Assembly (NCBI RefSeq): GCF_014649375.1
Contig: NZ_BMSX01000022.1
Span: 124,001 to 188,000, forward strand
Reading direction: 5' to 3'
Source of the DNA: Streptomyces aurantiogriseus
GTDB taxonomy: Bacteria; Actinomycetota; Actinomycetes; Streptomycetales; Streptomycetaceae
DNA length: 64,000 bases
Positions 9,661 through 17,524 of the stretch are shown piece after piece. Below the pieces are notes generated by a model. It was given only the letters and a program-made list of their open reading frames with translations, was not told where the DNA came from and did no database searches. Position 1 is the first letter of the stretch. Every line of letters begins with the position of its first letter. A program made the position numbers and the translations under genes.

Positions 9661-9879
9661 TCCCCGCATACGATGGGTCGAACGTATGTAAACCCTGCGT
9701 ATCCAACACAGTTGGTGCGTCCGAACAGGCAACCGTACGAGGTCGGGACTCTACGGGATCCGCCACGAAGGGGCACACAGCACCCCGCCCGCCGCCACAC
9801 CCTCACCGGGACCGCGCATGACGCCCTCGCCCCAATTGCCCCGTATGCCGTACATGCGAATCGGACCTATCGTGCTGCT

Positions 9880-10974
9880 ATGGAGCACGCACTCAGCCCC
9901 GCGACCCTCTCCGAACTGCGCCGCCCGCGTCCCTATCCGGCGGTGTCCGTGCTGACGCCGACGCACCGCCGCGAGCCCGAGAACACCCAGGACCGGGTCC
10001 GGCTGCGCAATGTCGTGGCCGCAGCGAAGAAACAGCTGGAGGCCGATCCGTCGGTCACCCGGGAGCGGCGCGCCGACGTCGCCGAGCAGCTCGACCGGGC
10101 CCTGGCCGAGGTCGATCTGGCGCATGCCGAGGACGGCCTGGCGATCTTCGCCGCGCCGGGCGAGCACCAGGTGTGGTCCCTGGCCCGGCCCGTGCCCGAG
10201 CGCGTCGTCCTCTCCGACACCTTCCTCACCCGCAACCTGGTCTCCGCGCACGCGGCCGAGCGGCCGTTCTGGGTGCTGTCGATCTCCGCCGACCGTGTCA
10301 CGCTGTGGAGCGGCGGCGCCGACCGGGTCACCGAGGACCACTCCGGCGGCTTTCCGCTGACCAGGGATCGCCTGAACTTCGACGCCGAGCGCCAGGAGCA
10401 GATCGGCGACATCCCGAGCACCTTCCGCGACGAGGACACCCGCCACTTCCTGCGCGACGCCGACACGGCGATGAGCCGTCTGCTGCGCGAGGACCCGAGG
10501 CCGCTGTACATCACCGGCGAGCAGGCCGCGCTGTCCGCCCTCGACGAGATCGGTACCGTCACCAGGGACGCGGTGCACGTCCCGCACGGCGGACTGTCCC
10601 ACGGGACCCCGGACGCGGTGTGGCAGGCCGTGGGGCCCCTGATTGCCGCCGAGGCCCGCAAGAGCGTGGACACGGTCAGCCAGGAGCTGGTATCGGCCCT
10701 GGGGCGCAAGCAGTTCGCGGCCGGTGTCGACGAGGTCTGGCAGAGCGCCCGGGAGGGCCGGGTCCGGCTGCTCGCCGTCGAGGAGAACTACCGCGTCACC
10801 GTGCGCGACGACGGCGCCCACCTGATCCCGGCCGAGAGCAGCGATCTCGACGCCCGCGACGACATCGTGGACGAGATCGTCGAGCAGTGCCTGGAGACGG
10901 GCGCCGAGGTGCGCTTCGTCCCCGACGGCACGCTGGGCGACGCGGACGGTATCGCGGGAGTACTCCGCTACTAG
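9880..10974 (+). CDS. baeRF (archaeo-eukaryotic release-factor-like) family protein
   Basis: This 364-residue protein resembles the bacterial family-3 members of the archaeo-eukaryotic release factor superfamily: an N-terminal SVLTPTHRREPENTQDRVRLRN segment, a middle domain with RPFWVLSISADRVTLW, and a C-terminal region with LEEN/VEENYRV and a final ETGAEVRFVPDGTL. Such proteins are inferred to act on ribosomes or stalled peptidyl-tRNA, but their role in Streptomyces is not settled. The frame is open from 9673; I start at ATG 9880 because homology-like sequence begins there and upstream codons look non-coding. It is divergent from the FAAL gene and 65 bp before the oxidoreductase. Family assignment is by pattern recognition only. 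Confidence 0.7.
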   Translation: MEHALSPATLSELRRPRPYPAVSVLTPTHRREPENTQDRVRLRNVVAAAKKQLEADPSVTRERRADVAEQLDRALAEVDLAHAEDGLAIFAAPGEHQVWSLARPVPERVVLSDTFLTRNLVSAHAAERPFWVLSISADRVTLWSGGADRVTEDHSGGFPLTRDRLNFDAERQEQIGDIPSTFRDEDTRHFLRDADTAMSRLLREDPRPLYITGEQAALSALDEIGTVTRDAVHVPHGGLSHGTPDAVWQAVGPLIAAEARKSVDTVSQELVSALGRKQFAAGVDEVWQSAREGRVRLLAVEENYRVTVRDDGAHLIPAESSDLDARDDIVDEIVEQCLETGAEVRFVPDGTLGDADGIAGVLRY

Positions 10975-11039
10975 CGCGCTTCGCGTTTTCCCAGGCGGCG
11001 TACGCTACGGCGTGATCGTCGGCCGGAGGGAGAGCGCAC

Positions 11040-12053
11040 GTGGGTGACCTGCTGGGTGTGGCAGTACTGGGCGCCGGCCACATGGGCGCTGACCACATAC
11101 GACGCCTTGATCGCGTGGTGAGCGGGGCCAGGGTCGCCGCCGTGGCCGATCCCGACGCCGCCCGCGCGAAGGAGGCCGCCGCCGGGATCGAGGGGGTCTC
11201 GGTCCACAGGGAGGTGGAGTCCGCGCTGGACGCCCCCGGCGTCGAGGCCGTGCTGATCGCCTCCCCCGGTCCCGCGCACGAGGAGGCCCTGCTCGCGGCC
11301 TTCGCCCGCGGTCTGCCGGTGCTGTGCGAGAAGCCCATGGTGCCGGACTCCGCCGGCGCGCTGCGCGTCCTGGAGGCGGAGGCACGGCTGGGCCGGCGTC
11401 TGGCCCAGATCGGTTTCATGCGGCGCTACGACACCGAGTACCGCAGGCTGAAGGCCCTGCTGGACGACGGGCGCCTGGGCCGGCCGCTGATGCTGCACTG
11501 CACCCACCGCAACGTCTCCTCGCCGCCCGGCTTCACCAGCGCCATGCTGATCGACAGCTCGGTGTCGCACGAGATCGACGCCGCCCGCTGGCTGCTGGGC
11601 CAGGAGCTGACCGCCGTGACCGTGCTGCGGCCGCGTTCCTCGTCCGGCGCCCCGGAGGGCCTGCTCGACCCGCAGTTCGTGCTCTTCGAGACCGACGGGG
11701 GAGCCCTGGTCGACGTGGAGGTGTTCGTCAACTGCGGCTTCGGCTACCAGGTGCGCTGCGAGGCCGTGTGCGAGGCGGGCAGCGCCCGGATCGGCGACGA
11801 TCACGGCCTGCTCGTGACCGCGCGGGGCAGCGCCGGCACGGACGTGCCCCAGGACTACCTGGTCCGCTTCGTCGACGCCTACGACCGCGAGGTGCAGGCC
11901 TGGGTCGACGCCACCCGCCGGGGCCGGGTCACCGGCCCGTCCGCCTGGGACGGCTACACGGCCTCCGTCGTCGCCGAGGCCGGGGTCCGGGCGCTGGAGA
12001 ACGGCACGCGCGTGGCCGTGGACCTCGCCCCGCGCCCGGAGCTGTACCGCTGA
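11040..12053 (+). CDS. Gfo/Idh/MocA family NAD(P)-dependent oxidoreductase
   Basis: The 337-residue protein opens with a Rossmann fingerprint (VAVLGAGHMGADHIRRL) and has the family motif CEKPM near residue 100 and a C-terminal two-layer sheet domain (HRN...SHEIDAARWLLG, then DAYDREVQAWVDATRRGR). Members oxidise or reduce sugars and cyclitols; inositol 2-dehydrogenase is the closest match in style. It starts with GTG at 11040 behind CGGAGGGAG. It follows the baeRF gene by 65 bp on the same strand and converges with the SsgA-like gene (11-bp gap). The true substrate is unknown. Confidence 0.88.
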   Translation: MGDLLGVAVLGAGHMGADHIRRLDRVVSGARVAAVADPDAARAKEAAAGIEGVSVHREVESALDAPGVEAVLIASPGPAHEEALLAAFARGLPVLCEKPMVPDSAGALRVLEAEARLGRRLAQIGFMRRYDTEYRRLKALLDDGRLGRPLMLHCTHRNVSSPPGFTSAMLIDSSVSHEIDAARWLLGQELTAVTVLRPRSSSGAPEGLLDPQFVLFETDGGALVDVEVFVNCGFGYQVRCEAVCEAGSARIGDDHGLLVTARGSAGTDVPQDYLVRFVDAYDREVQAWVDATRRGRVTGPSAWDGYTASVVAEAGVRALENGTRVAVDLAPRPELYR

Positions 12054-12064
12054 CGCCGGAGCCC

Positions 12065-12487
12065 TCAGACGTTGCCGAGCAGAGCGTTCAGCCCCTGGTC
12101 GACCGCGGCGCCGACGTCCTCCCGTCCCGCCGCGACCACGGCGTAGCTGCGCAGCAGGAAGCGCCGCAGGGCCGCCGTGTCGAACTGGAGCAGGGCCAGC
12201 CCGAGCGGGGAGTGGAGCTCCATCACCGTACGGGACCGGCCGCACGGCCAGATCTGCACGTCACCGCTGCCGGCCGGACCACGCAGCCCCTCCTCCAGCA
12301 GCGCCCGGCCGAAGGTCCAGGTGACCGGCTCGCCCTGCAGACAGGCCTCCGACGGGAAGTCGAGATGCACGGCTAGGGGGTCGGTGGAGGTGTAGCGGAG
12401 CGTGGCGGGGACGGGCAGCTCCTGCTCCTGCGCGGTGATGAGCTGGGCACGGGCGGTCTGTCGGACGGTGACGTGGGCGAGGTCCAT
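12065..12487 (-). CDS. SsgA-like (SALP) sporulation/cell-division protein
   Basis: A 140-residue protein matching the SsgA-like family found in sporulating actinomycetes: TARAQLITAQEQELPVPATL, YTSTDPLAVHLDFP, VTWTFGRALLEEGL and LLRSYAVVAAGREDVGAAVDQGL. Family members such as SsgA and SsgB help place septa and remodel peptidoglycan during sporulation; which paralogue this is cannot be told here. Start ATG 12487 has GGAG 8 nt upstream. The upstream 420-bp divergent gap contains a Crp-like palindrome about 100 nt before the start, consistent with developmental control. Confidence 0.9.
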   Translation of the reverse strand: MDLAHVTVRQTARAQLITAQEQELPVPATLRYTSTDPLAVHLDFPSEACLQGEPVTWTFGRALLEEGLRGPAGSGDVQIWPCGRSRTVMELHSPLGLALLQFDTAALRRFLLRSYAVVAAGREDVGAAVDQGLNALLGNV

Positions 12488-12587
12488 GGTCGGTCTCCGC
12501 AGCGGTGAAGGGTCGGCCGTTTCGGCGTGATGCTTGTAGGACCTCGCAAAGGCCGTTCGCATTACGCAAAAGCGGTGGTGAATTGAT

Positions 12588-12601
12588 GTGACCTGCGTCA
12601 C
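12588..12601. promoter_or_regulatory. Crp-like operator
   Basis: GTGACCTGCGTCAC fits the GTG-N6-GNCAC consensus reported for Streptomyces Crp and is part of the longer near-palindrome TGTGACCTGCGTCACGA. It sits in the gap between the SsgA-like gene (start 100 nt away) and the PAS-SpoIIE phosphatase gene. Confidence 0.5.
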
Positions 12602-12776
12602 GAGTGCACAGCCCGACCCCTCATGACCCCACACTCTGGAACACGCGGCCGTCGAACGTCCGGGCGACCCCCCTCGAGCGACCCCCCGAACCCACCAAGT
12701 GGCGTACGCCGCCTACGACTTGACCCACCGACGCGGGTACACCCTCCACACCACTCAATACCCCTGTGAAGACTGT

Positions 12777-12786
12777 GGCATATGCC
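12777..12786. promoter_or_regulatory. Perfect 10-bp palindrome GGCATATGCC upstream of the phosphatase gene
   Basis: A perfect palindrome within TGTGGCATATGCCAAAC, about 120 nt upstream of ATG 12907; no regulator is assigned. The rest of the 12488-12906 gap holds the Crp-like site and a GTGTTGCCAAAT stretch but no clear -35/-10 pair. Confidence 0.3.
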
Positions 12787-12906
12787 AAACGCATCACCGT
12801 ATCGTGTGTTGCCAAATCCCTTACACGGAGTCGCGGGCTGTGCAACAGTCGTAACGGCCCTTCCGTCAGCCTTTGGTCGTCCCCGTCCCCCGCATCGGAG
12901 TGCGTC

Positions 12907-14316
12907 ATGCCACCCCACCTCTCTGCGGACCGCCCAGCCGCCCAGCCGCCAGGACGCGGCTCGGTCGACGCGCTGATCACGCAGACGCGACGGCTCAAGG
13001 GCGAGGTGGACGCCGTACGACGGGACGCACAGGACGACGGGACGGACCCCCAGGGACGCTGGCAGCGCGCGCTCTACGACCTGGCGCTGCACCAACTCAA
13101 CGACCTCGACGCCCACTTGGCCCAGCTGCGGGACGGCCCACCCCAGACCGAGGCCGCACCCGCACCCACCGCTCCCCGGCGCGGCGGGGTGCTCAGCCGG
13201 GTCGGCAGCGCGGAGTGGAACCTGCTGACCGACGAGGCCGTCTGGTCCGGCGAGCTGTACGAGCTCCTGGGCCGCGACCCGGCCGCCCCCCCGCTCACCC
13301 TCGACGAACTGCCCTCCCTCGTCCTCGAGGAGGACCGGCCAAAGCTGACGGCTATGGTCACCGACTGCCTCGTCGACGCCCGGCCCATCGACGACGAGTT
13401 CCGGATCGTACGGCCGGACGGCGAGGTCCGGACCGTGCACATGATGGGCGAGCCCGTACTCGACGCCGACGGCAGCACCGCCTCGATGTGGGCCGTACTG
13501 CGGGACGTCAGCCAACTGCGCCGCAGCCAGCGGACGGTGAGCGAGACCGGTGACTCACTGCAGCGCCACCGGCACGCGGCACAGACCGAGCGCCGGCTCG
13601 CGGTCGAGCTGCAGGAAGCCGTGCTGCCGCCCTGGCGGGGCTCCCTGCGGCTCCCGCACCAGGGCCCGCGCTCGCTCGATCTCGCCGCGCACCACCTGCC
13701 CGCCTCCACGACGTCACTGATCGGCGGCAACTGGTACGACGCACTCGAACTCCCCGACAGTGAAACGCTGTTGAGCGTCGGCGACCTCACCGGGCACGGC
13801 CCGGCCGTCACCTCCACCATGGCGATGATGCTGGGCGCCCTGCGCGGCATGGCCATGGCGGGCACCCAGCCGGCCCAACTGATGTCCTGGCTGAACCAGT
13901 TACTGGACGCGGGCGCCCAGCCGGCCCTCGCCGGCGCCGTCTGCTGCCGCTACCGTCCCGGCACCCGCACCCTGATGTGGGCGCAGGCCGGACACCCCGC
14001 CCCGCTGCTCTTCCGCGACGGGACGGGGCGCCGGCTCGGCGCACCGGAGGGCGTCCTCCTCGGGGCCACCTCGGGCGCCGCCTACGGGCAGGCCGAGGAG
14101 ACCCTCGAAGAAGGCGACCTGCTCCTGCTGCACACCGACGGGCTGGTACCCCGGAGCGGCAGTGAACCGGCCGACGTGAGCCCCCTGCTGGACCTGGCCC
14201 CGCGCTTCGACGCGGCGCGCACCGCACAGGACTGCGTGCGGATGGTCGTGGAGGAGTTCGGCGCACGCGACCGCGAGGACGACGCCTGTGTGCTCGTCGC
14301 CCGGGTGACGCCGTAA
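12907..14316 (+). CDS. PAS domain - SpoIIE-type PP2C serine phosphatase
   Basis: A 469-residue protein with a helical N-terminus (residues 25-85), a PAS-like domain (about 95-215: VGSAEWNLLTDEAVWSGELY to MWAVLRDVSQLRR), and a SpoIIE phosphatase domain (about 240-469) with SVGDLTGHGPAVTSTMAMM, AGHPAPLLF and EDDACVLVARV. The Asp residues in GDLTGHG and in REDDACVL are the expected metal ligands. Such proteins dephosphorylate anti-anti-sigma factors. The frame is open further upstream, but ATG 12907 has GGAG 9 nt before it. Leu codon TTA at 13900-13902 makes translation potentially bldA-dependent. It converges with the NsdA-like gene. Confidence 0.9.
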   Translation: MPPHLSADRPAAQPPGRGSVDALITQTRRLKGEVDAVRRDAQDDGTDPQGRWQRALYDLALHQLNDLDAHLAQLRDGPPQTEAAPAPTAPRRGGVLSRVGSAEWNLLTDEAVWSGELYELLGRDPAAPPLTLDELPSLVLEEDRPKLTAMVTDCLVDARPIDDEFRIVRPDGEVRTVHMMGEPVLDADGSTASMWAVLRDVSQLRRSQRTVSETGDSLQRHRHAAQTERRLAVELQEAVLPPWRGSLRLPHQGPRSLDLAAHHLPASTTSLIGGNWYDALELPDSETLLSVGDLTGHGPAVTSTMAMMLGALRGMAMAGTQPAQLMSWLNQLLDAGAQPALAGAVCCRYRPGTRTLMWAQAGHPAPLLFRDGTGRRLGAPEGVLLGATSGAAYGQAEETLEEGDLLLLHTDGLVPRSGSEPADVSPLLDLAPRFDAARTAQDCVRMVVEEFGARDREDDACVLVARVTP

Positions 14317-14387
14317 AAGACCCACCGGGACCGTGGCAACCGGCCCTGCCAACCGACGTGCGGCCAACCGACCTACGGCCGACCGGT

Positions 14388-15887
14388 TTACGCCTGGGCG
14401 GTGTTGCCGCCCCTCCCCCCCTTCGGCTTCGGCAGCGCCTGCCGGATCTCCTCGCGCAGCTCGCTGATCCGCGGGTAGTTGGCGTACTCCGCGGTGAGCC
14501 GGTACATCTGGCGCAGCCGGTCCCAGGTGCGGCGGGAGGAGTTCGAGCCCATCGACATCAGGGCCAGCCGGGCGTACCGGTCCGCCTGCTCGGGGTCGTC
14601 CGCGATGAAGCAGGCCGACGCCATGGACAGATGGTCGAAGATCTTCGACCGCTCCCGTCCGTCGACGCGCAGCGCCAGCGCCTTCTCGGCGTAGTACTGG
14701 GCGTGCACGGCCGCGCCGGGCTCGAACTCGGCCAGGGTGCGGTAGGCCAGGGCCTGCATGCCGTACAGGTCCTCGTCCTTGAAGGTCTGCATCCAGGCCG
14801 GCGGTTCCACATCGCCCTTGTCGGAGACGAACAGGTCCTCCGCCTGACCGAGGGTGCGGCGCATGGCCTGGCCCTTGCCCATCGACGCCTGCGCCCAGGC
14901 CTCGATGGTGTGGAACATGGCCCGGGTCCGCGGCAGCACCTCGTCGCCGGAGCCGGACTGGGCGAGCTTCATCAGATCGAGGGCGTCGTCGGGCCGGCCG
15001 AGGTGCACCATCTGACGGGCCGCCCGGGAGAGCGCCTCGCCGGCGCGGGGCCGGTCACCACCCTCTCGCGCGGCATGGGCGGCGATGACGAAGTACTTCT
15101 GGGCCGTGGGCTCCAGGCCGACGTCGTGCGACATCCAGCCCGCGAGGACGGCGAGGTTGGCCGCGACGCCCCACAGGCGCCGCTGGAGGTGGGGTGGGTG
15201 ACGGTAGGCGAGCATGCCGCCCACCTCGTTGAGCTGGCCCACCACGGCCTTGCGCTGGAGCCCGCCTCCACGGGCGGCGTCCCAGGCTCGGAACACCTCG
15301 ACCGAGCGCTCCAGTTCGTCGACCTCCTCCGTCCCGATGGGGGCGGCCTCGTAGCGGTCGAACCCGGCGGAGTCGGCGTGCAGGAGGGGATGGTCGATGA
15401 CGGGAGCGTCGGCGGAGAGGATGGGGTCGGTGTGCAGCCAGTCGTACATGGCGCTGCTGAGTGCTGATCCCGCGGCGAGCGCGGCACCCGCGCCCACCAA
15501 GCCGCGTCGGTTGAGCATGAGGTCCATTCCCGTGAATTCGGTGAGGACCGCGGCGGTCCGTTCGGGCGCCCACGGCACGCCGTCGGGATGTTCCGCACTC
15601 CCGCCGCCCTGCCGTTTCCCCGTACGCCCGTGCCGGACCAGACCGAGGTCCTCGATGGTCACGACACGGCCGAGTCGCTCGGTGAACAGAGCCGCCAGCA
15701 CCCGCGGCACCGGATCGCGCGGGATCTCTCCCATGTCGATCCACCGCCGCACCCGGGAGGTGTCCGTCGCCAGCTGCGGGTGGCCCATGGCCGCCGCCTG
15801 CCGGTTGACCTGCCTCGCGAGTTCGCCCTTGGACCAGCCGGCCAGGCCGAACAGGTCCGCGAGCCGGGTGTTGGGTTGTCCGCTCAC
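14388..15887 (-). CDS. NsdA-like sporulation-associated regulator (HTH plus TPR-like repeats)
   Basis: A 499-residue protein. Residues 5-80 look like a helix-turn-helix region (FGLAGWSKGELARQVNRQA, DTSRVRRWIDMGEIPRDPV), followed by a Gly/Ala-rich helix near RRGLVGAGAALAAGSALS and a long alpha-helical TPR-like region (EVDELERSVEVFRAWDAARGG through DLYGMQALAYRTLAEFEPG). This architecture and length match the Streptomyces NsdA family; NsdA was described as a negative regulator of sporulation and antibiotic production. Which paralogue this is cannot be decided. GTG start at 15887 is preceded by GGGGGC. It is divergent from the kinase-fold gene. Confidence 0.8.
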   Translation of the reverse strand: MSGQPNTRLADLFGLAGWSKGELARQVNRQAAAMGHPQLATDTSRVRRWIDMGEIPRDPVPRVLAALFTERLGRVVTIEDLGLVRHGRTGKRQGGGSAEHPDGVPWAPERTAAVLTEFTGMDLMLNRRGLVGAGAALAAGSALSSAMYDWLHTDPILSADAPVIDHPLLHADSAGFDRYEAAPIGTEEVDELERSVEVFRAWDAARGGGLQRKAVVGQLNEVGGMLAYRHPPHLQRRLWGVAANLAVLAGWMSHDVGLEPTAQKYFVIAAHAAREGGDRPRAGEALSRAARQMVHLGRPDDALDLMKLAQSGSGDEVLPRTRAMFHTIEAWAQASMGKGQAMRRTLGQAEDLFVSDKGDVEPPAWMQTFKDEDLYGMQALAYRTLAEFEPGAAVHAQYYAEKALALRVDGRERSKIFDHLSMASACFIADDPEQADRYARLALMSMGSNSSRRTWDRLRQMYRLTAEYANYPRISELREEIRQALPKPKGGRGGNTAQA

Positions 15888-15917
15888 GTAAGCCCCCAGG
15901 TTCTCGGCTGAGTTGAC

Positions 15918-15946
15918 AGTAGCCCGGTGAGGGTTGCCGGGCGACT
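15918..15946. promoter_or_regulatory. Inverted repeat in the nsdA-like/kinase divergent gap
   Basis: AGTAGCCCGG and CCGGGCGACT are inverted-repeat arms with one mismatch and a 9-nt centre, about 31 nt upstream of the NsdA-like start. It could be an operator or overlap the promoter (TTGACA lies at 15913-15918). Confidence 0.35.
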
Positions 15947-16117
15947 ATTCGCCAGGGTTCGCCATGCCTCGCCAGATGGTGTGCCACTGGGCGTCCGGTG
16001 TCAGGTAGGAACGCGCCACCCCGCCCCGGTCGCCGAGGGACATTCCCCAGGGTGCACCCGGGAGGCCGGGCCGGGCAGCGCTTTGTCTCGCAGGCACACG
16101 AAGGGATCTGTCCGCCC

Positions 16118-17260
16118 ATGTACGCAGCATCGTCCTCCGTGTCCGCCCCGCCCCGGTCGCTGCACACCCGCCCGGGCGGCGGCGGCCCCTACCTCGACCC
16201 CGCGCGGTCGGCGTCCCCCGGGCTCGGCGCGGGCCGCGGCCGGCGTCCCGCGGGGCTCCCCGGCACGCAACCGCTCAGCGGGAGGCTCGACCTGTCCGGC
16301 CCCCAGGGCGCCCAGCTGCGCACGGCGATCGCGTCCGTGCACCGGATCTGCCCGGAGTTCGCCCCGGTGCAGGTGCTGCGCCGCAGCGGACGCTCCGTGC
16401 TCCTGGTCGGGACGACGGGGCGCAGCACGGCCGTGGCGAAGTGTTTACTGGACCACTCGCCCGTGTGGACCGAGCGGATCCGCCACGAAATAGCCGCATA
16501 CCGCGCGTTCGTCCGGCACCGCCCCCCGGTGCGGGTGCCGAGACTGATCGCGGCGGACCCGGACAACTGCACGCTCGTCGTCGAACGGATGCCGGGACGA
16601 GTGGCGGCACTGCAGCGGCATCCGGCGGAGGCCCCCCCGCGCGCGGACATCAGGGCGGCGCTCGGCGCGATCTGCCGGCTCAACTCCTGGCGGCCGCCGG
16701 CGGGCACCTTCGACGCGCCGCTGGAGTACGCGGCGCGGATCTCCCGCTACCACGAACTGGGTCTGCTCACCGACCGTGACCTGGGCGACCTGCAGAAGCT
16801 GCTGCACGGCATCGCGGCGACCGCGGGCCGTCAGGGCATGGGCCAGTTCTGCCACGGCGACGCCCTCCTGTCGAACATCCTTCTGTCACCGGCCGGTCCA
16901 GTGCTGGTGGACTGGGAGCACGCGGGGTGGTACCTGCCCGGCTACGACCTGGCGACGCTGTGGTCGGTGCTGGGCGACGCGCCGGTGGCGCGCCGTCAGA
17001 TCAGCCAGATCGCCCAGTCGGCGGGCCCGGCCTCACGGGACGCGTTCCTGGTGAACCTGATGCTGGTCCTGACCCGGGAGATCCGCACCTACGAGACAGC
17101 CGTGCAGCGTTCGATGCACGACACGACCCCGACGGCTCCGGGGGTGGCCCACCCGGGTGTCGCGCCGTCCGGCGAGGAGCAGCGGCTGCTGCTGCGGCGG
17201 CTGCACGACGACTGCCAGATGGCTCGGCGAGCCGTGCGGGCAGCGGTCGGCACTCGCTGA
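16118..17260 (+). CDS. Aminoglycoside/choline kinase-fold phosphotransferase
   Basis: The 380-residue protein has a low-complexity N-terminus rich in Gly, Pro and Arg (about 55 residues), then a kinase-like fold: the catalytic loop FCHGDALLSNILL (HxDxxxxN) and LVDWEHAGWYLPGYDLATLW, equivalent to the metal-binding Asp loop. Substrates for this superfamily range from aminoglycosides to choline; nothing here proves resistance. ATG 16118 is chosen over upstream codons because of AAGGGA about 12 nt before it. Codon TTA at 16445-16447 suggests bldA-dependent translation. An 18-bp perfect hairpin terminator follows directly. Confidence 0.82.
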   Translation: MYAASSSVSAPPRSLHTRPGGGGPYLDPARSASPGLGAGRGRRPAGLPGTQPLSGRLDLSGPQGAQLRTAIASVHRICPEFAPVQVLRRSGRSVLLVGTTGRSTAVAKCLLDHSPVWTERIRHEIAAYRAFVRHRPPVRVPRLIAADPDNCTLVVERMPGRVAALQRHPAEAPPRADIRAALGAICRLNSWRPPAGTFDAPLEYAARISRYHELGLLTDRDLGDLQKLLHGIAATAGRQGMGQFCHGDALLSNILLSPAGPVLVDWEHAGWYLPGYDLATLWSVLGDAPVARRQISQIAQSAGPASRDAFLVNLMLVLTREIRTYETAVQRSMHDTTPTAPGVAHPGVAPSGEEQRLLLRRLHDDCQMARRAVRAAVGTR

Positions 17261-17266
17261 GGGGAT

Positions 17267-17310
17267 GAAGGTCCGCGGTGCGCCAGAGCGGCGGCGCACC
17301 GCGGACCTTC
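17267..17310 (+). terminator. Strong hairpin terminator after the kinase-fold gene
   Basis: GAAGGTCCGCGGTGCGCC pairs perfectly over 18 bp with GGCGCACCGCGGACCTTC around an 8-nt loop; no U-tract, as is common in Streptomyces. It starts 6 bp after the stop codon. Confidence 0.88.
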
Positions 17311-17524
17311 GCATGTCCGGTCCCCCGGATGTGCTCGCCCATCGGTGTACTCCACCGGCGCCCCGCAGGCCCGGACGCCGCCGCCACGAAACTCGCCGGA
17401 CCCCTGTTGACATGGGAAATCCCCTGGCTGTGGGCATGATTGACGGATCGTCGGCAAGCCGATACCACTGCCCCACGTTCGGCCCCGCACGCCCCGCCCC
17501 GCTCGCTCGTCCCAGGAGGCTGCC

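Noticed and set aside
16118..17260. Antibiotic-resistance aminoglycoside kinase
   Set aside because: Only the general kinase fold is visible, in a developmental-gene context; resistance cannot be inferred.
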